From the NCBI RefSeq assembly GCF_047675955.1, contig NC_132911.1, positions 69,473,133 to 69,537,132 on the forward strand: a stretch of 64,000 nucleotides of DNA, given 5' to 3'. Source of the DNA: Chlorocebus sabaeus. Its lineage: Eukaryota > Chordata > Mammalia > Primates > Cercopithecidae. Numbering within the stretch: the first letter of the stretch is position 1; each line of letters starts with the position of its first letter. Below, in pieces: positions 10,156 to 21,812 of the stretch. The position numbers and the translations under genes were made by a program. The notes beneath the pieces were generated by a model that was given only the letters and a program-made list of their open reading frames with translations, was not told the origin of the DNA and made no database searches.

Positions 10156-11849
10156 AAAAAGAGGAGCCACTTAAAGAAACTGAGGAGGAGTCATGGAGAA
10201 ATGAGAAGATAGAGAGGAAAAGGGCATCGTGATTCCAGATAATCATTTCATCAACAACTTATCCTTCATACAGCTTCACTCTACCTCAACTATTCCCTTG
10301 AATCCAGAAAGTATGTACAAAAGCACTACATCACAGAAGTATAAACCCAAAATGTGAAAACCAAATGCGTATTACAATCAGACCAAAATATTTACATGAT
10401 GTAAAACATTAAATAAATAAACCATTAGAATAGTCCTATTGAATTGAGCAAATGAAATCCAATAGAACAGCTGTTAATATTGCCTTCCCTCATAAAGAGA
10501 AACCTTGATGACTCATTTAGAGCTTCATAAATTGTAGCTTTTTCTCTGCTTGTTATAAATAGAGTTTTTCCATCCAGTCTGTTGTTTCGTATATATTGCT
10601 AGACTTCATATACATACTGTTAACAGCGTAAGATCCTACTTGCCCATTCTGTCTCCTAGATCTGGAAATCTGCTGTCCCCCGAAGTATCATACATCTCAT
10701 CCAAGCAAATCCACTAAAATCTGACTGAAAAACGCAGGCATATTAGTGGCAACCAATCTAATTCCTCCTATTTATTTCTTCATAGGCCTCAATCCAGGAT
10801 AGTACGCTTTTTAAGAATACATGTATTTATCGTGCATTACAGAAGAATCATAAGAAGTTTATTTTTAAGAAATAAAACGTTACCAAGACAGTTGAAAGCT
10901 TTTGTGTATTCCTCTGCAATTGCATCCCTCTTTCTTCCTTTGCCTGACACAATCACATTTTTATATTGGCCCTATCTGCCTAACCTCATTGTCTTCGTGA
11001 CAGTTCAGAAAAAACACCTCTGGCCTTGTTCTTCAGCACCCTAAAGGGTTCACTGGACTGCATCCTCCCTTGGTTTGAGCTTCCCAAGGAGTCTTACATG
11101 AGAGAGCTTTTGTTCTAGTGCCAGCCCTCTGATACCTCTGTCAACCAAGTAAGCACCTTGTCAAGGAGGGGGGGATTTGTACACAGTCCTTCTCTTTACA
11201 ATATAGGTAATATGACAAAGGGTGAAGACTAGTAATATATCACCTATATTTCCTATATTGGAAATGGTGACAACTATTATTTCTGAGTGCTTTAGTCTGA
11301 AATTAGGCAGAAAGAAAAGAGAAAAGAAAAACATTTGTCGCAGGTTTACCATATCCTCTTCAATAAAAACACTAATAATGCTCAATTTTCAAAGGGCATA
11401 TTATTCAGTGTAGAGCTTGAGGATGGACTCCATGAAGATTTACAGTGTTTTCAGGAATTCAGAGTGGAGAAATCCAAGCCACTGCCACAAGGTTGCCATA
11501 AGCAACCTTTGCTTTTTACTAGTTTATTATAAAAATGAATTTTCACCTATGAACAGAGGAGCTGAAGACCAGAATAATACACAGAAAGTAAGATGTTAAA
11601 GATCTCAAGCAGAAGCTTCTGTATTTCTAGATCTTTAAATGTTTGAGTTCTTCCCTCTGACCATGTACAGTGAAGGCAGGAACAGGATTCTTTGAGAAAA
11701 CATTGACAAGATGAATGCAAACAGAACCATGCCTCCTTCAGTCTCCCATGTTTTCTTGAAAATGTGGGTAGTAGTAATCTAGTTAGAATCCATAAAATCA
11801 ACAGTATTTCTTATATTTTTATAACTGATACAACCATATTGAAGGAATA
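10156..11849. other. No gene or clear repeat seen
   Basis: About 1.7 kb of AT-rich unique-looking sequence. Short frames overlap on both strands with no family signature. An AP-1-type TGACTCA lies near 10509. Confidence 0.5.
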
Positions 11850-11959
11850 TTGGCATCATCTAGTGATTTGAACTTGCCTATATTACATAGTAATTCTACA
11901 CCTAGGTTATATACCCTGGTATGTATTCTAAGTATATACACATAACTTTTCCACAACTA

Positions 11960-12009
<50 letters not shown>

Positions 12010-12530
12010 ATATTCATGGCAGCATTGTTTGTGAGAGAAAAAACTTAAAACTACCAAAGTCCATAAATAGAAAACTGGATAAATTTTGGAATATTCATGC
12101 CTGGATTATAATACACATAAAAACGAATAAACCATAGTTATACATTTCAACATGGATGAATCTCATAAGCCTAAAAAAGATATGTAACAAAATAGTATTC
12201 AGAGTGTAATTTCACTTATTTAAAGGTCAAACTCAGGCTAAACCAAGCAATACATTGTTTAAGGTTAACATACAATCATATAGGGGAAAAGAGGAAAGAA
12301 AAGCAGAATAAATCACACAAAATTTATTATAGTGGCTCCTTAAGAAATGAGGAAAGAGGAGGATGGAATTTCTGGAGGGACATACAGAAGGCCTCAAAGG
12401 AACTGGCAATTTTCTATTTCTGGGTAGCAGGCATATGGTTTATTAGTCCTTAAACATACATATGTTACATATTCCTATATAAGTAAAATGAATTTCACAT
12501 AAAATTGTTAAATTTAATGTGAACAAGAAT
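11850..12530 (+). mobile_element. Old L1 (L1M) 3' end
   Basis: Contains the L1 ORF2/3' UTR signature in degraded form: 'tggcagcattgtttgtgag', 'ctggataaattttggaatat', 'acatggatgaatctcataag', then 'gtaatttcactta'. Interrupted by a TA microsatellite at 11962-12003. All reading frames are broken. Confidence 0.8.
11962..12003. repeat. (TA)n microsatellite
   Basis: Uninterrupted alternating AT for about 42 bp inside the old L1. Likely length-variable. Confidence 0.97.
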
Positions 12531-12554
12531 TTTTTTGTGTATATTCATAAGCCC

Positions 12555-12692
12555 AACTGTCATGGAATCTGTTTCAGTAGGTCTTGAGGGCAAGGGTGCA
12601 CCTCAGGTTCAGCTTTTTAAAATGAACATCCAGGTGAACCTGCAAGTGTCCCACACAAATACATGGACCATCCTGTGAGAAATACTGAGTGA
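12555..12692 (+). mobile_element. MER5-like hAT (Charlie) DNA transposon fragment
   Basis: Resembles the MER5 consensus: 'atctgtttcagtaggtcttg', 'acatccaggtgaacctgc', 'gaccatcctgtgagaaatac'. A non-autonomous element with no transposase frame. Confidence 0.65.
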
Positions 12693-13794
12693 TTCTTCCT
12701 GAGTTATAAAGCTTTATATCAGAGGTTTACAGATTTTCTTTTTCAAATAAAATCCTACATGATACCCCATTATATAAAAAGGATTAAAACAGGAGTTTTG
12801 GTTAAAGATGGGGAGAAGTCCCCAAGACTTGCTTATTGGGCCTTCCTCTCTCTCTGCAATAGCAGGTTTCAAAGCAACTCTAGAAGTCACAACTTTATGA
12901 CCAATGGCAGCAAAACCCCCAGTGTCAATCCCATTCAATATATTTCAAAACGAAAAGAAATATCTTTGTAGGATTGACTATAAGGCAAAGGCAAGCTGGG
13001 AAATAAACCTTGGATACATTTTAACTATAGTTTATAAATGTGTGTGCTAGTGTGACTTGATTATGCACACAAAATTTGCATATATGAAAATAAAATGTCT
13101 AGCACATAGTAGGTATGTGATATAGTTTAAGTGAATCAGTACCTGATTCATTCATAGCTCTGCATAAAGTTTGGATAAAATAGGATTTAAGGCCAGGCAC
13201 TTGCTACTCCGTGATTCTAAGTTTTGGGTGCAATTCACAACATAGTAATAGCCATAGTCACAATTTCTTCTGCTGGAATGCTTCCAGGCAACAAAAGTAA
13301 TGGATTTGTTAAGTTACCCGTGGCAAACCACAGCACCCTGAACACCTGCTGAAAGAAAAAATTTTCTAGTTGCAAATGTAGTTTGAACATGCTGTCTAGA
13401 GCAGATCTACTCTGCATGAAGCATGTAGCCAAAGTGAGAAAGGAATGGAATGGAATATTCAAATAGGAAAAAATAGGTGGGTGGCTACATATTGGTGTAA
13501 ATGGAACATTATGTAGAGAAATGTGTTCTTTCTTCTTGAATTTACATTTTATACACAAATCCTATAATTAATACTTGGCCATAAGCAGAATTTCACAAAA
13601 TGACTTTGGGGACAATTTGCTAAATGGTTGCCACATACAGAGCCCCTCCCCACAAAATACTGGCCAAGACTTATAGTATCTACATAGCAAAAAGAACACA
13701 AAAGTTGGTATTCTGGGTGAAAACTCTTACCTCATATGCCCATTGGTTTCTGTTGATTCTCTTGGCCTTCATTCAAGAGAAGCTGGCATAGGCC
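12693..13794. other. No gene seen
   Basis: Unique-looking. 'agcacatagtaggtatg' near 13096 is a small L2/MIR-like tail. Open frames of 70-107 codons lack recognisable domains. Confidence 0.45.
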
Positions 13795-13807
13795 GTTGCC
13801 TAGCAAC
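13795..13807 (+). promoter_or_regulatory. X-box-like inverted repeat (RFX-type site)
   Basis: GTTGCC-T-AGCAAC, a complete match to the two half-sites of the RFX X-box consensus GTNRCC(0-3N)RGYAAC with a 1-bp spacer. It lies in unique sequence. Occupancy and target gene are unknown. Confidence 0.45.
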
Positions 13808-14137
13808 AGCATGCAGTGCACTTTTCTACTAGCCCATAGAAACACTGTCTCTCTGGACCTCATGCCATTCAGCATCATGGTTTTGTAAAAGGATGACAAT
13901 CTCTTAAGAACTTTCCTTCCTTACTCCAAATAAGTGCTGCTTGAAGGAAGAAGCTATTTCAATATTCAGCCGTTCATCACAAACACTGTACTTGGCTTAA
14001 CAAAGACCAGAAAAATAAGAAGGGAGAGCCATCATCAACCCCCGACTTATCTGACCACTAGCAGAATAAACAATATAACCATACAGCCTATGCAATATAT
14101 TTTCATTGAATGAACTGTGGCTGTTTAATGCTATCTA
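13808..14137. other. No gene or clear repeat seen
   Basis: Unique-looking sequence just downstream of the X-box-like site. Confidence 0.5.
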
Positions 14138-14252
14138 GATATTCAACAGATATTTAATGAATGTCTTCCAATATGCTGACATAATACTAAGTATTTAGGA
14201 TATGGTAACTCAACAAGACAGACACTGTTCCTATCCTCATGGAACTTACTTG
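14138..14252 (-). mobile_element. L2-type 3' end fragment, antisense
   Basis: Degraded form of the antisense L2 end: 'attcaacagatatttaatga', 'acaagacagacactgttcc', 'atcctcatggaacttact'. Confidence 0.65.
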
Positions 14253-15318
14253 TTTGTTCTTTAATCTCCCTAGAGACTAAATGTTCACCCATAAAAACAC
14301 ATTCTAAGCCCTAGTGTATTTCAGCTGAAAACTAGGTGCTATATTTTTAAGTGTTTTCAAGCATAATAGAAATAACTAAAGCAATCTAGTTGGTCAGGGT
14401 CAGTGTAATCCAAGTTAAGAAGTCCAGAAAATCTAAGTTAGGAAGTCAGATGACCAGCAGTACTATCTGTGTAAGATATTATGTCCCACAGAAATGGTAA
14501 CAGGATCATTGAGACTCGTCATCATGTCACAGGATTAAGACTTTCAATCCAAAATGATGGATGAATGTTTTCAAAGAAGGTCTCTCTAAAAGGCCAGAAA
14601 CTAACTTGTCCACAGGTAGAAGAGAGTTAAAGACCTGTGCCCATTTGAGGATGAAGTTTCAAGGATACATGGAGAATGCAAGGGGAGCTTCATTCAAATA
14701 TCCTTTAACCCATCTACTGAGAAATATGTTCTCAAATCCTTGACAGAGGTAGGACTAAGAGATCATGACAAAGGTTTAAAAACCCAGAAGAACTCTAGCT
14801 ACCTAAGTCTTCCCACATCACATAGGAGAAAATTCCTGCAACTTGAGGAAAAACAAAACAAAGCAACTTGCATGCATCTGGGATTATAAAACAATGACAA
14901 TATTAAAGAACCACAATTAATGAATAAAAGCATGAGTTACTAAAACCCATTGAAAAGGGACCAGGGTCACTGGGTCAGGGAGAGGAGAATTAGAGCCAGA
15001 CACCTAGTGGTTGTTTCAACTTATATGATATGAGTTTCACTGGAAATTTATAGATCTTGAGAAAGTAGTATAGACCCCAATTTCTAAATATAAACAGCCA
15101 CTGTTCAGATTTTTTACAAGGTAAACCTAGATCCAAAGAACCTACCTGCTCATGAAAGTCTGAAAGGCATCTTGAGAGCCCTTCGACTGGATCTGACTAG
15201 AAACAGATGAGATGGATGAGATAACTTCTAAATGTTTCAGGGGAAAGAGAAAGAGAGAGAGAGAGAAGACAAAATTTTACCAGAAGATTGCATTATGAAG
15301 TGATTTCTTTGGATAGAT
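14253..15318. other. No gene or clear repeat seen
   Basis: AT-rich unique-looking sequence, with a small GA run near 15247-15266 just before the AluY. Confidence 0.5.
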
Positions 15319-15333
15319 TCTGGCCTGGTTTTT

Positions 15334-15631
15334 TTTTTTTTTTTTTTTTTGAGACGGAGTCTCGCTCTGTCGCCCAGGCTGGAGTGCAGTGGCGTGATCT
15401 CGGCTCACTGCAAGCTCCGCCTCCTGGGTTCACGCCATTCTCCTGCCTCAGCCTCCCGAGTAGCTGGGACTACAGGCGTCCGCCACCTCGCCCGGCTAGT
15501 TTTTTGTATTTTGAGTAGAGATGGGGTTTCACCGTGTTAGCCAGGATGGTCTCGATCTCCTGACCTCGTGATCCGCCCGCCTTGGCCTCCCAAAGTGCTG
15601 GGATTACAGGCGTAAGCCACCGCGCCCGGCC
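15334..15631 (-). mobile_element. AluY-type, antisense
   Basis: Full-length, little-diverged Alu with many intact CpGs and the 'ctcgcccggctag' linker seen in monkey AluYR copies. Target-site duplication tctggcctggttttt (15319-15333) and tctagcctggttttt (15632-15646), one difference. It landed just upstream of a THE1 LTR. Frames across it are Alu shadows. Confidence 0.97.
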
Positions 15632-15688
15632 TCTAGCCTGGTTTTTATCTTGTTTAACCCAAGCTGGGTGCTTTCTCCCTGAGAGAAA

Positions 15689-16040
15689 GCTGCATCCCCA
15701 CCCAAATCTCATCTTGAGGTGTAGCCCCATAATCCCCACAGTGGTGGAAGGGACCCAAGGGGAGGGAATTGAATCACTGGGGCGGGTCTTTCCCGTGTTG
15801 TTCTCATGATAGTAAATACGCCTCACAAGATCTGATGGTTTTATAAAGGGCAGCTCCCCTGCACGTGCTCTGTCTTGCCTGCTGCCATGTAAGATAAGTC
15901 TTGCTTCCCCTTCACCTTCCACCATGATCGTGAGGCCTCTCCAGCTATGTGGAATTGTGAGTCCATTAAATCTCTTTCCTTTATAAATTATCCAGTCTTG
16001 GGTATGTCTTTATTAGCAGTGTGAGAACAGACTAATATAC
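15689..16040 (+). mobile_element. THE1-type MaLR LTR, slightly 5'-truncated
   Basis: 'catccccacccaaatctcat', 'ggggcgggtctttcccgtg', 'agatctgatggttttataaa', 'ttgtgagtccattaaatc' and 'tgggtatgtctttattagc' follow the THE1 LTR order. The first ~15 bp are missing. The left edge abuts an 8-bp-stem hairpin (gctttctc/gagaaagc, 15670-15690). Confidence 0.92.
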
Positions 16041-17286
16041 TCCCCAAAATTGTTTAACTAAAAAATAAGAGGCAATACAAAGTCCTGTGAAACTTTTTTC
16101 CCCTTCAGGAAAGAAACATAGTAACAAAGGAAAAGCAATCTCCTCCTTTTGCTTACATGATGAACAATTTCTAAAAAAGGGTAAGATATTGAAAGAAAGA
16201 GAAAGATGCAAAGGAGAACACTTGTGTCCATGGCCTGCATGTATCCAGCTTTATTCTCTCTCATGGCTTTCTTTGCTTAAGGAATTTCAGATTGAAAGTA
16301 AAACCAAGACAACACAAATATTTATTATCTTTTGTGGTGACTTACTTCAAATAAACTCTGAAGACTATCACATGTCCCTGTGCCAGACTGGTGGATCACT
16401 TCAAATAGAACTTGCTAAATTCAATGCGCCACCATTAGACCGAGTACTCTGAATTTTTCTCTAAATCCTATATTAAAATCACACCCTTAGAAAAAATTCT
16501 ACATTAACCTTACCATAGAAGTACATGGTCCAGGACACAGGGCAGATGTCAGTGCAGTCATGATCAGAGCCTCTAGCCAAGGCATTCCAACCCCTCACCC
16601 AGTCTTCTCCTAGACAACCTTGCACTAATTACTTTTCCTTGGATTGCAAGCAACAGAAGTCAATTTGAGCTAAAATATGCTCTAATAAAAAAGGAAATGG
16701 AATACACTAGAAGGATATTGGGGTATCTCACAGAATTGAAGGAAGAGTTAAACAACCAAGTCACAGGAAAGGAGGGATCCATGTTAGCCCCCAGGTCCTG
16801 GGTTGTAGAAGTTTGGGATGCTTGTCTCCAAAGAGCTGCCAGAATGAGATGACACTTTCCAATCTTCATTTCTGTCCCTGCAGCCAGTCATGGATGAGTT
16901 GCCCATTGTTTATATCCCTGGCTACCATCACAAACATTTCAGAATCCTCATCCCCAACACACCCCACATCTCTTGTCATTTTCAGATTGCAAAACAAGTC
17001 ATCAGAGACTTTATTATTTTTAAGACCCCTGTACAATTTTATCTCCTTCCACTGAACTGATAGAGCAGTCATCTGTATGCTGGAGTGTCTGAAACCACAT
17101 AGCTTCTGGAGGTGAGGCAGTCAAATAGCTTTTACTGGCAGAGAGTAAAATGTCTCTCCCAGTGGTTGCAGGGGTGGCAGGGGGAGGTGCCAGGGGGCAA
17201 CTGAGTGACCCTCCTAAATCACATGAGCTCTGAACACTCCTGCAGGGCTATGCCTCATCATGTAGCCGAATTTGCAGGTGCTCTTT
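16041..17286. other. No gene; weak old repeat near 16640-16830
   Basis: Mostly unique-looking. 'attgcaagcaacagaagtca' and the following 'agaaggatattggggta' resemble a common old mammalian dispersed repeat that I cannot name. Confidence 0.4.
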
Positions 17287-17325
17287 ATTCACTATATTCA
17301 CTATATATTCACTATATTCACTATG
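17287..17325. repeat. Short imperfect tandem 'attcactat' repeats
   Basis: Four tandem or near-tandem copies of attcactat/ttcactata just upstream of an Alu with its own repeat tail. Confidence 0.85.
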
Positions 17326-17352
17326 TGGGTTCGATAACATACCCATAATAAC

Positions 17353-17409
17353 TATTGTATTGTATTGTATTGTACTGTATTGTATTGTATTGTACTGTAT
17401 TGTATTGTT
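17353..17409 (-). repeat. (TGTAT)n pentanucleotide microsatellite
   Basis: About eleven TGTAT units, two with a t-to-c change giving tgtac at a regular interval. It grew from the A-tail of the adjacent Alu. Confidence 0.93.
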
Positions 17410-17696
17410 TGTTTTTGAGACAGGGTCTCACTCTGTTACCCAGGCTGGAGTGCAGTCATACGATCAGAGCTCACTACAGACTTGAACTCCCAGGCTTAAG
17501 TGATCCTCCCACCTCAGCCTCCTGAGTAGCTAGGAGTACAGGGACACACCACCATATCCAAATAATTCATTTTTTGTAGAGATGGGGTCTTGCTATGTTG
17601 CATCAGGCTGGTCTTGATCTCCCAGGCTCAAGTGATCTTCCCACCTTGGCCTCCCAATGCACTAGGATTGTAGCTATGTGCCACTGGTGCCCGATC
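17362..17696 (-). mobile_element. AluJ, antisense, with pentanucleotide tail
   Basis: Old Alu in reverse orientation with its A-tail at the left, where it has become a TGTAT repeat (to about 17409). Target-site duplication actattgtatt (17351-17361) and actactgtatt (17697-17707) places tail and body in one insertion. Confidence 0.93.
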
Positions 17697-17707
17697 ACTA
17701 CTGTATT

Positions 17708-18350
17708 TTTGAGAAATATTTCCCCACTAGTGTGACCTTACTGGAGAGGCCTTTTTTTTCTTCCACATCCCAGCCCTCCATGAGGCTGGGGTTGAGAAGA
17801 TGGCTATGGCTCAAAGGACTCAACTCCAGAGAGAAGAACAGGTGAAAAGAAACTCCACTTTTTCCAACCCAGGAGGGTGTTGGTGGGAGAGACAGGGAAA
17901 GGAGCCTAGAGGAGCAGCAATTCAAACATGACCTGCCTCATCCCCGGTGGCACCCTGGTTAGTAAAGGCAAAAAGCAGAAGCAGAGAAGATTTCCTGTTT
18001 GTTTCCTGTTTAAGACTTTGAGAGGAGGCGCCTCATGGGGTAAGAACATGGGGAAAGGCCTGCTTTAGTTCTCATGGCTGCCCTCAGCTGCTATACCCTG
18101 TGGAGGCAGCCAGAAGTTAGCAGATGGTGCTGTCTGATAAGCTTTTGGAGATGAGTGCTAGGAAGATGAGCAGGCCAGGGACTGAAGGGGAGGGAAGGCA
18201 AACCTCAGGAGAAGAGCGAGTGGGGCAGTGGGCCTGCATCAGCAGCAGGGAGCCCCAGGCCCTGACCAGCCAGGGGAACAGACTGCGAGTTCAGCTGCTG
18301 GTGCCAGAGGGCACCATTGCTGCAGAGGCGGGCACAGGGGTGCATGCTTG
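17708..18350. other. No gene; moderately GC-rich unique sequence
   Basis: Overlapping frames of 60-98 codons run into the CA repeat and have no recognisable domains. Confidence 0.45.
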
Positions 18351-18351
18351 G

Positions 18352-18352
18352 G

Positions 18353-18400
<48 letters not shown>
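18352..18400 (+). repeat. (CG)5(CA)n alternating tract
   Basis: gcgcgcgcg followed by about 19 CA units. All frames through it give Cys-Val or His-Thr runs and are not genes. Alternating purine-pyrimidine with a CG block is a classic Z-DNA-prone composition. Confidence 0.97.
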
Positions 18401-18402
<2 letters not shown>

Positions 18403-18629
18403 CTTCTGATCGGATCCTGACTAACTTTACAGCCTGATCCCCAGCCCACTGACCACCAGAGGCTCCTGGTACAATATGCTCCGGCCGCAACAGAACTCTT
18501 GGTCACTTGAAGTTTCCCAAGCGTGACAATCTGGTCTGTACTCCCATGTCCCTGCACTGCTGTGGTGCCTTGTGGATCCTTTATTCTCTTGTCCTCATGA
18601 TAAACTCAATTTAACAAGACCTAACCTAC

Positions 18630-18828
18630 TATCAACCGAATATATGTGAGGAGACAAGAAGACAGCCATCTGAAAGCCAGGAAGTGGGCCCCCAGCAGAC
18701 AATGGATCTGTTGGCACCCTGATCCTGGACTTTTCAGCATCCAGGACTGTGAGAAATAAATGTTTACTGGTTAAGCCACCCAGTCTATGGTAATTTGGTA
18801 TAGCAGCTTGAATGAATCACAACCTAAC
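18630..18828 (+). mobile_element. MLT1-type MaLR LTR, 3' part
   Basis: 'gaagacagccatctgaaagc', 'aggaagtgggcccccagcag', 'tgtgagaaataaatgttt' and 'aagccacccagtctatgg' match the 3' half of an MLT1 LTR including its polyadenylation signal. Confidence 0.87.
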
Positions 18829-18959
18829 CTTAGCCTGTGCATCTGTGAAGACTCCTGGTCCTGCAGGCACTGAGGTATTGATTTCTCACATCTCTACATT
18901 TTCACTGTAGCTTGTATGTCTTTACAGTAGAACTCATCGGTTTGGATTTAGGTCTTTAC

Positions 18960-19070
18960 TCCCCACCAGGTTGAAAACCTCGTATTACTCATCTCTGCAT
19001 TTCCAGCTCTGAGCACAGCACCTAGAAAAAAGTAGGCACTCATTAAGTGTTTATTAGGTCGATTTATAAA
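18960..19070 (+). mobile_element. L2-like 3' end
   Basis: 'ctcatctctgcatttccagc', 'gagcacagcacctag' and 'taggcactcattaagtgt' match the L2 3' terminal signature. Confidence 0.65.
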
Positions 19071-19145
19071 ATTTGACACAATAGAATCAGTTTAACTTCA
19101 GTTAAAAAAAAAAAAGTCCCAAAACTGCTATTGTTAAGATTCACT

Positions 19146-19366
19146 TTATGCCATAGGCACTGCACTATGCAGTTTTATATAAACGATCTCATTTCATCCT
19201 CATCCAACCCTGCAGAGTAAATGTTATCATTGTCTGTGTACAAATGTGTAATGCAAGGTTCAAGAAAGATGAGGAACTCACTCAAGATCAAATAACTAGA
19301 AAGTGAGGGGCCAAACTGAGAATCCATATCTTCCAACTCTGACAGGACTCGTTTCACAATGCCAGA
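19146..19366 (-). mobile_element. MIR, antisense
   Basis: Long MIR in reverse: 'taggcactgcactatgcag', 'gatctcatttcatcctcat', 'gatgaggaactcactcaag', 'aactagaaagtgagggg'. Covers most of the element. Confidence 0.8.
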
Positions 19367-20611
19367 GTTTCTAAGGAGTTTTCTACAATGTATTCTATTC
19401 CTTGAGAGGTTCATATGCAGTAAAAAATGGCATTGTATAAACCATGGTTTATGCCTTATCATTAACATCTCTTCGTATGTTGTAATTTAACAGTGTCAAT
19501 TCACATTAATCCCTTAAATCTTCTACCTGATGGGGTAAAGGCGAGACTGGAAGACATGGTGCTAATATCCCCACTTTATCACAGGCAGCTGATACAATAC
19601 AACAGTTGTTGTGTCAACATGTGACTATGTTCAAAAGAGGAATAAATGTTGGAGCTAACAGGGAGGCAGCAGTTACATGGAATAAGGATGGGACTTTAGC
19701 AAAACCAAGTAAAGTGTTTTAATGATGGATACATTTTTAAATGAGATGAGCTTCTTTGAGGCCCTACTGGGTGTTTCTTGGAACTATCATGGTGAGTTGT
19801 AGGTTTGACAGAGCTTTTCCCCACAACTTTGAGGCTTTAGGAGGTTGTCAGAAAATTCACCCTTGCAGTGAAGATCTGTTTTTGAAGTTGTACAGGATTC
19901 CCAATTAATGAGTTTTCACATTATTCTTTTATAGCTGGATGCATCTGGATGAGGCTCAAGCACAAAGGGACCCTGGCTTGCATATCATTAATTCTGACTT
20001 CCAGAGACATTTCTGGTCTCACAGTCACCTACTCCTTTTGCCTTTGTATTCTGGAGACCTCATAAATTAAATTAATAAGCTGATTAGCAAAATCGTTAAT
20101 TCTTCTCAAGTAGCTTTCTTCATTACTGCAGATGCATCAAATTCTCTAAGCAGAGATATAAAGCATTTGGGCTGTCTGTCTATAATAAGCTCTGCTGGGC
20201 AAATGCCCATGTGCCAAGCCGTGGGCAGACATGGAATTGTAGAATAGATCATAAGTTCTGAAAATAATTTTCTTGGTAGTAAAAAACCCTCAAAAGAGAA
20301 AGACAATTGGTTAATATATAATACTTAAAGAATCAGCTTAGTATATGGCACACAGTGGATGCTTTAAAAATATTCTTCAGATAAATAGTGCTGTTAATAC
20401 ACTCTCTACCACGACATCAATTGCAGTATTCTATTTGCTTTCAAGTCCCTACAGGAGGTAGATAATAGAGAATAGATTTACTTTTGCTCAGAATAATGTT
20501 TAAAATTGCTTAAAAGTACCAAACATAATATAACAAATACTTATATTCCAACTACTCACAGTTAATCAATGTTAATAGTTTGTCACATTTAATATTTTTA
20601 ATAAAAGAAAT
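19367..20611. other. No gene or clear repeat seen
   Basis: AT-rich unique-looking sequence. A small MIR/L2-like tail ('tatggcacacagtggatgc') sits near 20343. Confidence 0.45.
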
Positions 20612-20795
20612 AATGATAACTAACATTTATTGAGGATTAACCATGTACTGGCAATATTCCAATTGCTTTACATACATTAATTTGATTAAATCTTACAAAA
20701 CCCTATGAGACAGGTTGTTATTATCTCAATTTTACAGAGAGGAATCTGAGGTATAGAATCTTAAGCATGTGCCAAGTCACACAGTTTTACGAGGC

Positions 20796-21754
20796 TATAT
20801 TAGTCAGCTAGGGCTGCCATAACAAAATACCACAGACTTTGTTGCACAACAGATTTTATTTTCTCACAATCTGGAAGCTAAAAGTTTGAGATCAAGGTGT
20901 CAGCTGGGTCGGCTAGTTCCAAGGCCTCTCTCTTCGGTGAATAGATGGCCATCTTCTCCCCATGACTTCATATCTTCCTACCTCTGTGTGTCTCCACTTC
21001 CCAACCTCCTCTTCTTATAAGGACTCCAGCCATATTGAAGTAAGGCCAAACTTAATGACCTCATTCTAACTTAAGTAGAGCTTATTTGCAAAAGCCAAGA
21101 TATGGAAACAATCTTAATATCCATTCACAGATGAGAAATAAATTATGAGATATATATGTAATGGAATATTATTCCACCTTGTAAAAAAAAGGAGATTCCA
21201 CCATTTGCCAGAACATGGATGAACCTGGAAGCATTATGCTTAGTGAAACAAGCCAGACAGAAAGAAAAATAATGACTTCACTTCTCTGTGGAATCTGAAA
21301 AAGTCAAATACATAGAAACAGAGAATAGAACAATGATACCAGGCGGTGAAGGTAGGGAAGTGAGGAGTTGTTGATCAAAGGGTAGAAAGCTGCATTTATA
21401 TAGGATGATTAAGGCTTGACATCTAATGTACAGCATGAGGACTACTGTTGGCAATACCATATTGTATACTTGAAATTTGCTGAGAAGGTACGTTTCACGT
21501 GATCTTACCACCCCCACCCCCACTCCATGCACACACAGACAGGCAGTAACTATGTGAGGAGATGGATATGTTAGTTTGCTTGCCTGTAGTAATCACTTCG
21601 CTATGAATATGTATATCAAAACACCATATTGTAAACCTTAGATTTATACAATTTTTTAAAGGTTTTTGAAAATGTATCCCCATACACAGTCATATCCTGA
21701 GGTACTGGGGACTTCAACATATGAATTGTGAAGGACACGATTCAACCCATAACA
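20796..21754 (-). mobile_element. MLT1-like MaLR LTR, antisense, split by L1
   Basis: Left part 20796-21074 ('attagtcagctagggctgcc', 'aaaataccacagac', 'aaggactccagccatattg') and right part 21669-21754 ('tgaggtactggggacttcaa', 'gattcaacccataaca') form one LTR. The missing centre is replaced by an L1 3' end. Confidence 0.85.
21075..21668 (+). mobile_element. L1 (L1M-type) 3' end inside the MLT1-like LTR
   Basis: 'gccaagatatggaaacaatc', 'catggatgaacctggaagc', 'atgcttagtgaaacaagcc' and 'agaatagaacaatgatacc' are the end of L1 ORF2 and its 3' UTR. 5'-truncated and non-coding. Inserted after the LTR, so the youngest of the three nested layers. Confidence 0.88.
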
Positions 21755-21812
21755 AGAGTAGAGCTGGCATTCAGGCCAGGAAGCTGAGACCCTAAGTCAT
21801 GCCCCGTCCATA

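Larger units (their letters stand above)
20612..21812 (-). mobile_element. MIR, antisense, split by an MLT1-like LTR
   Basis: Left part 20612-20795 ('taacatttattgaggatta', 'ccctatgagacaggttg', 'aagtcacacagtttta'). Right part 21755-21812 resumes with 'tagagctggcattcaggcc', the next MIR segment. The LTR therefore inserted into a pre-existing MIR. Confidence 0.75.

Noticed and set aside
15288..15925. Frames of 63-151 codons over the AluY/THE1 block
   Set aside because: Standard Alu translation products and their reverse, continued into a THE1 LTR; not genes.
17170..17205. Possible CTCF site (ccagggggca)
   Set aside because: Lacks the central bases of the CTCF core motif; similar strings are frequent in GC-rich DNA.
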